Shown here: in pieces, positions 5,611 to 8,313 of the stretch
Position numbering within the stretch: position 1 is the first letter of the stretch
How the letters are laid out: every line of letters begins with the position of its first letter
Source: Acidobacteriota bacterium
GTDB lineage: Bacteria > Acidobacteriota > Terriglobia > Terriglobales > Acidobacteriaceae
Direction: 5' to 3'
Assembly (NCBI GenBank): GCA_003224785.1
Contig: QHZV01000222.1
Coordinates: 1-8,313, forward strand
Length of the DNA: 8,313 bases
Notes under the pieces: generated by a model
Seen by the model: only the letters and a program-made list of their open reading frames with translations
What the model was told of the DNA's origin: nothing
Database searches by the model: none
Translations under genes and position numbers: made by a program

Positions 5611-6668
5611 CTCGCTCTTGCGCCACTCACCGCACGCTCCTGGACTGCCGGCACCCTCCTGCCCACCACGGGCGCGATCTGTCTCACCTGGGCCATGAGT
5701 TCATCAAACTGGTCGGGATAGAGTGACTGCATTCCATCGGACAAGGCTTTGTCCGGATCGCAGTGGACCTCAATCAGCAATCCGTCTGCACCAACCGCAA
5801 CCGCTGCTCGCGAAAGCGGAGTGACTTTGTTGCGCTTGCCGGTGCCGTGGCTGGGATCAACCACAATCGGCAGATGGCTCAGGCGCTGCACGGCGGGAAT
5901 CAGGCTCAGATCAAGCGTATTGCGAGTGTGGTCGGCAAAGGTTCGCACGCCACGTTCGCACAAGATCACCTGATAATTGCCTTCGCTCATCACGTACTCG
6001 GCAGCCATTAAAAATTCTTCGAGCGTCGCCGACATGCCGCGCTTAAGCAGAACTGGCTTGCGAGCGCGTCCCGCGTGTTTGAGCAAAGAGAAATTCTGCA
6101 TGTTGCGCGCGCCGATCTGGATTACGTCGGCATATTCTTCAACCAGCTCTAGTGATTCATTATCAATCGCCTCAGTGACGATCTTCAGGCCGAACTGATC
6201 GCGAATCGCCGCCATAATCTTCAGCGCTTCTTCTTCGAGCCCTTGGAAGGAATAAGGCGATGTGCGCGGCTTATACGCGCCACCGCGGAAGAATTGTGCG
6301 CCGGCGCGGCGAACCCGCTCAGCCACGGCGAAGGCCTGTTCGCGGCTTTCGATAGCGCAGGGACCCGCGACGATGGCGAGAGTTGGGCCTCCGAAGGTCG
6401 CGTCAGTGCCGGGAAAAGAAACGACCGTGTTCTCTTCCTTCATGTCGCGGCTGACCAGCTTGTAAGGCTTGGTTACGCGAATGACTTCCTGCACCCCTGG
6501 CATTTCCTCCAGCGTGCCGGGTTCGACCTCGCCTTTATTGCCGGTAATCCCAATGGCGGTGCGTTCGACGCCGGGAATTGAGTGCGCGCGATATCCGAGG
6601 CCTTCGATCTTGTCGCATACCCGGCGGACATCTTCCGCAGAGGCATGCGCCTTCATGACAACCAGCAT
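5607..6668 (-). CDS. aroF: 3-deoxy-7-phosphoheptulonate (DAHP) synthase, type I-beta with regulatory N-domain
   Basis: The enzyme condenses phosphoenolpyruvate and erythrose 4-phosphate to DAHP, the first step of the shikimate pathway. The 353-residue product has an N-terminal ferredoxin-like regulatory domain (about 1-70, [17 protein letters not shown]), as in the Thermotoga-type enzyme that is feedback-inhibited by aromatic amino acids, then a TIM barrel. Barrel motifs are AGPCAIES (101-108), [15 protein letters not shown] (129-143), [10 protein letters not shown] (184-193), [11 protein letters not shown] (209-219), CERGVRTF (237-244), [10 protein letters not shown] (270-279) and [13 protein letters not shown] (300-312). 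Predicted metal ligands Cys104, His274, Glu300 and Asp311 are all present, so it should be active. The ATG is preceded on the minus strand by AGGAGAA at good spacing. It is the first gene of a two-gene operon with the overlapping TonB-like gene. The C-terminal ~20 residues ([15 protein letters not shown]) look dispensable. Confidence 0.95.
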   Translation of the reverse strand: MLVVMKAHASAEDVRRVCDKIEGLGYRAHSIPGVERTAIGITGNKGEVEPGTLEEMPGVQEVIRVTKPYKLVSRDMKEENTVVSFPGTDATFGGPTLAIVAGPCAIESREQAFAVAERVRRAGAQFFRGGAYKPRTSPYSFQGLEEEALKIMAAIRDQFGLKIVTEAIDNESLELVEEYADVIQIGARNMQNFSLLKHAGRARKPVLLKRGMSATLEEFLMAAEYVMSEGNYQVILCERGVRTFADHTRNTLDLSLIPAVQRLSHLPIVVDPSHGTGKRNKVTPLSRAAVAVGADGLLIEVHCDPDKALSDGMQSLYPDQFDELMAQVRQIAPVVGRRVPAVQERAVSGARAR

Positions 6669-6802
6669 GGGTTCTCCTGTGGACTACAAGTGTAGCTGTG
6701 AAGCAGGAAACGCGGCAATGCGAGCTTTATAAGAAGCGTGATTGTTGGGCTGGTCTGCACTTCTTGCATGTCCACCGGCCTGTACCTTCGGCCTTCGGTT
6801 CA

Positions 6803-6814
6803 CGGCATATGCCG
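6803..6814. promoter_or_regulatory. Perfect 12-bp palindrome between divergent aroF and secreted-protein gene
   Basis: CGGCATATGCCG is a perfect dyad centred 140 bp upstream of aroF and about 105 bp upstream of the 6913 start. A short tandem direct repeat, CCTTCGG twice (6785-6798), lies just beside it. A dimeric regulator could bind here, but no known consensus is recognised. No convincing -35/-10 pair was found in 6669-6912. Confidence 0.35.
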
Positions 6815-6845
6815 CTGACCATCGGTAATCTCACATCTTTCCTAA

Positions 6846-6896
6846 GTCGGACATAAGCTTGGCGCGTCCGGTCAGGCCGCTTCGTCCAAATCCGAC
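6846..6896 (+). other. Possible structured 5' leader before the 6913 gene
   Basis: GTCGGA (6846-6851) pairs with TCCGAC (6891-6896), and nested inside TTGG (6859-6862) pairs with CCAA (6886-6889). The outer stem ends two bases before the Shine-Dalgarno GGAGGA (6899-6904). Folding could influence ribosome access. It does not match a riboswitch class I recognise. Confidence 0.3.
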
Positions 6897-6912
6897 CTGG
6901 AGGATACATCTC

Positions 6913-7383
6913 ATGCAGAAGCTAGTTCCCCTCTGTAGCATCATGCTGTTCGCCGGCGTGACAGCCCTAGCGCAATCCGGAACACCAAGCTCCAAAGCGA
7001 CTGCTGCCTATAACACCGCCGTAGGGTGCAGCATCGCCTCTACGTCAGGCAGCGTGACTTGCGGCGATATCTTCACCGGTACCCCGAAGCTGGTGACTGC
7101 GGACAATTACGTCGAGGTTATGGGCAGCACGGTGAAAGTCTCAAACAGCCAGTCATTATTTGCGAATGCGTCATTGGTGACAGGCCTGTATACGAATACG
7201 CTGGTCACAACCAAGCCTTCGAAGACATCGGGCGGCACGAATACCTCAACGGCGACTGCCACTGGCGGAGTCTATCTGCGCGCTGCGCTTCTGGACGCTC
7301 CTAATGGCAACGTGATCGCCTACGGTTATCCGGCGGCTGCGTTGCAACAGCGCCGTTCTGGGATGTTCCGGAACCGGAGCTGA
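6913..7383 (+). CDS. Secreted hypothetical protein, 5' part of a frameshifted gene
   Basis: The start is ATG 6913, supported by GGAGGA at 6899-6904; the frame is open further upstream but without a comparable start. The product begins with a clear Sec signal peptide (MQKLVPLCSIMLFAGVTALA, likely cut after ALAQ or nearby). A Ser/Thr/Gly-rich extracytoplasmic domain follows, with two cysteines (VGCSIAS and VTCGDIF), a SLFANASLVTGLYT segment, a TKPSKTSGGTNTSTATATGG linker and VYLRAALLDAPNGNVIAYGY. After about residue 140 the sequence turns basic (LQQRRSGMFRNRS) and stops at 7381-7383, 156 residues in all. The natural continuation is found in another frame (7316-7714). I recognise no named domain. 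It resembles secreted acidobacterial proteins of unknown function with a C-terminal beta-sandwich-like part. Confidence 0.65.
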   Translation: MQKLVPLCSIMLFAGVTALAQSGTPSSKATAAYNTAVGCSIASTSGSVTCGDIFTGTPKLVTADNYVEVMGSTVKVSNSQSLFANASLVTGLYTNTLVTTKPSKTSGGTNTSTATATGGVYLRAALLDAPNGNVIAYGYPAAALQQRRSGMFRNRS

Positions 7384-7714
7384 CTCTGGCGTAATTCTCG
7401 ATTCCCGCGTGCAGACGCTCACCCAATCTCTGAGCGATTGCGTCGTCAATGTGACCGTCAGCGGCGTGGCCGGGACCGGAACATGCGATTTCACTTCCAC
7501 CATCCAGCTGATCCTGCAGACAACAAGCGCCCACAGCTACAACTTCATATTCCCAAATGTTGGCGTGGGCACGTATTACATGTCGATCCAGGCGGCTGCT
7601 GATAGTGGGGTAGTTGTCCCCCTCGGGACTGGATCGGCAGTGGGAGGAGCTGCCTATGGTCTCGGCTCGCTCACGGTAGAGAGCGTCCGGATGGTGCACA
7701 GCTTCTCGTTCTAA
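7316..7714 (+). pseudogene. Out-of-frame 3' part of the secreted-protein gene
   Basis: This frame opens after a TGA at 7313-7315 and runs to TAA at 7712-7714. The part that looks real begins around CSGTGADSGVILDSRVQTL (about 7364 on). It continues with SDCVVNVTVSG, TGTCDFTSTIQLILQTTSAH, YNFIFPNVGVGTYYMSIQA and GSLTVESVRMVHSFSF, a hydrophobic/aromatic alternation typical of secreted beta-sandwich proteins. The ATG at 7409 could start a 101-residue frame, but it falls inside this continuous segment and has no ribosome-binding site. From 6913 to 7714 is 802 bases, one more than a multiple of three. Removing one base (or restoring two) in the overlap 7316-7380 would give one protein of about 266 residues. 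It is therefore one broken gene, or one gene with a sequence error, not two genes. Confidence 0.7.
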
Positions 7715-7737
7715 ACAGATTGATCAAAGAAAACTGG

Positions 7738-7766
7738 CCGGGACCCCGAGTCCCGGTTTTTTGTTT
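7738..7766 (+). terminator. Strong intrinsic terminator after the secreted-protein gene
   Basis: CCGGGAC (7738-7744) and GTCCCGG (7750-7756) form a perfect seven-pair GC-rich stem with a five-base loop, followed by six T, a G and four more T. It lies 24 bp after the stop at 7714. A complete terminator in this place supports 6913-7714 being a single transcription unit. Confidence 0.9.
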
Positions 7767-7809
7767 TCCGGCTTGCCGCTCTGCACCTCGATATACTTCG
7801 GTAGTTCCC

Positions 7810-8313
7810 ATGGCCGGTGAATCGGACGTTCTCAACTATCCCCGCCCCAATCGCCCGTACAAGATGACTTCAAGGCGAATTGGGATTCACACCTCCATCG
7901 CGGGAGGAGTCGAGAATGCAGCCGAGCGAGCTTACCGGCTGGGTTGCAACACGTTTCAGATTTTTTCATCCAGCCCGCGGCAGTGGGCACCCTATGAGCT
8001 GGGGCGTCCGCAATGCGACAAGCTAAAGAGTCTCCGCGAGAAATACAACCTCAAGCCGATGGTGATCCACACCAATTACCTGGTGAACCTGGCAAGCACA
8101 ACTGAATCTTTCTTGAAGAAATCCATCGAAGCGTTTCGAGGAGAAATTGAACGTGCGCTGATGCTATGCGCCGACTATCTGGTCCTGCATCCCGGATCAT
8201 TCCGAGGCGCGGATCGCGAACGTGGGCTACTCCAGACCGCAGCCGCCATTTCCGCGGCCAGCCACAAACTCGATCTCGCGAAGGGTGGTCTGACCATTCT
8301 GATAGAGAACACC
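7810..8313 (+). CDS. nfo: Endonuclease IV (AP endonuclease), 5' part, runs off the window
   Basis: The frame from ATG 7810 is open to the last base (168 codons), so the 3' part lies outside. Endonuclease IV cleaves DNA 5' of abasic sites in base-excision repair using three metal ions, usually Zn. The translation has IGIHTSIAGGVENAAERA near the start, CNTFQIFSSSPRQW (the family's FTKNQRQW position), MVIHTNYLVNLAS, YLVLHPGS and ILIENT. Counting from the second in-frame ATG (7864) the metal ligands fall at His69, His109 and Glu148, nearly the numbering of E. coli Nfo (69, 109, 145). This makes 7864 a serious alternative start; the 7810 start adds 18 residues (MAGESDVLNYPRP...). Neither ATG has a convincing ribosome-binding site. 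TATACT at 7792-7797 is a possible -10 element, without a good -35. Confidence 0.92.
   Translation, partial: MAGESDVLNYPRPNRPYKMTSRRIGIHTSIAGGVENAAERAYRLGCNTFQIFSSSPRQWAPYELGRPQCDKLKSLREKYNLKPMVIHTNYLVNLASTTESFLKKSIEAFRGEIERALMLCADYLVLHPGSFRGADRERGLLQTAAAISAASHKLDLAKGGLTILIENT

Noticed and set aside
6243..6581. 112-codon open frame antisense to aroF
   Set aside because: It is fully overlapped by the strongly supported aroF gene and shows no protein-family features.
6669..6912. c-di-GMP or T-box type riboswitch upstream of aroF or of the 6913 gene
   Set aside because: I looked for the conserved core sequences of these classes and did not see them on either strand.
7409..7714. Separate 101-residue gene starting at ATG 7409
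   Set aside because: The preceding in-frame residues (CSGTGADSGVILDSR) continue the same protein style, and no ribosome-binding site precedes 7409; better explained as the 3' half of the frameshifted gene.

Overview
The window looks like chromosomal DNA of a soil-type Acidobacteriota (Terriglobia/Koribacter-like) bacterium. This is an inference from gene families and style, not from a marker gene. The pointers are a TonB-dependent receptor of the carboxypeptidase-regulatory/Oar-like kind, a TonB-like protein with duplicated C-terminal domains, a PilU-like PilT ATPase, small secreted proteins of a type I associate with this phylum, moderately high GC, and intergenic palindromes resembling REP elements.

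Layout, left to right. Bases 1-1635 (+) are the 3' part of a TonB-dependent outer-membrane receptor. It is followed 55 bp later by a small hypothetical gene (1691-1957) whose conserved continuation lies in another frame (1948-2106), so it looks broken. A 197-bp gap carries a perfect 8-bp-stem hairpin. recX (2304-2840, -) and a STAS-domain protein (2964-3344, +) are divergent, with a spaced direct repeat between them. The STAS gene ends in a plausible intrinsic terminator, followed by a three-armed palindromic cluster that separates it from a convergent minus-strand block. In order of transcription that block is aroF (DAHP synthase, 6668-5607), a tandem TonB-C-domain protein (5610-4858) overlapping aroF by ATGA, and pilT/pilU (4618-3497). 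A long imperfect inverted repeat made of two REP-like palindromes sits just after the TonB-like gene and before pilT. To the right, and divergent from aroF, is a secreted protein gene (6913-7714, +) split by a frameshift. It has a structured leader upstream and a strong intrinsic terminator downstream. The window ends inside an endonuclease IV gene (7810-8313, +).

Functionally this is mostly housekeeping and envelope biology: aromatic amino-acid biosynthesis, outer-membrane transport, twitching motility, RecA modulation and base-excision repair. The only close physical coupling is aroF with the TonB-like gene. I do not see a new defence, mobile or biosynthetic system. The most notable points are the two frameshifted genes, the palindromic intergenic elements, the STAS protein without the phosphorylatable serine, and the aroF-TonB overlap. 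No tRNA, rRNA, CRISPR array or transposase was seen. No gene-free stretch exceeds 300 bases.
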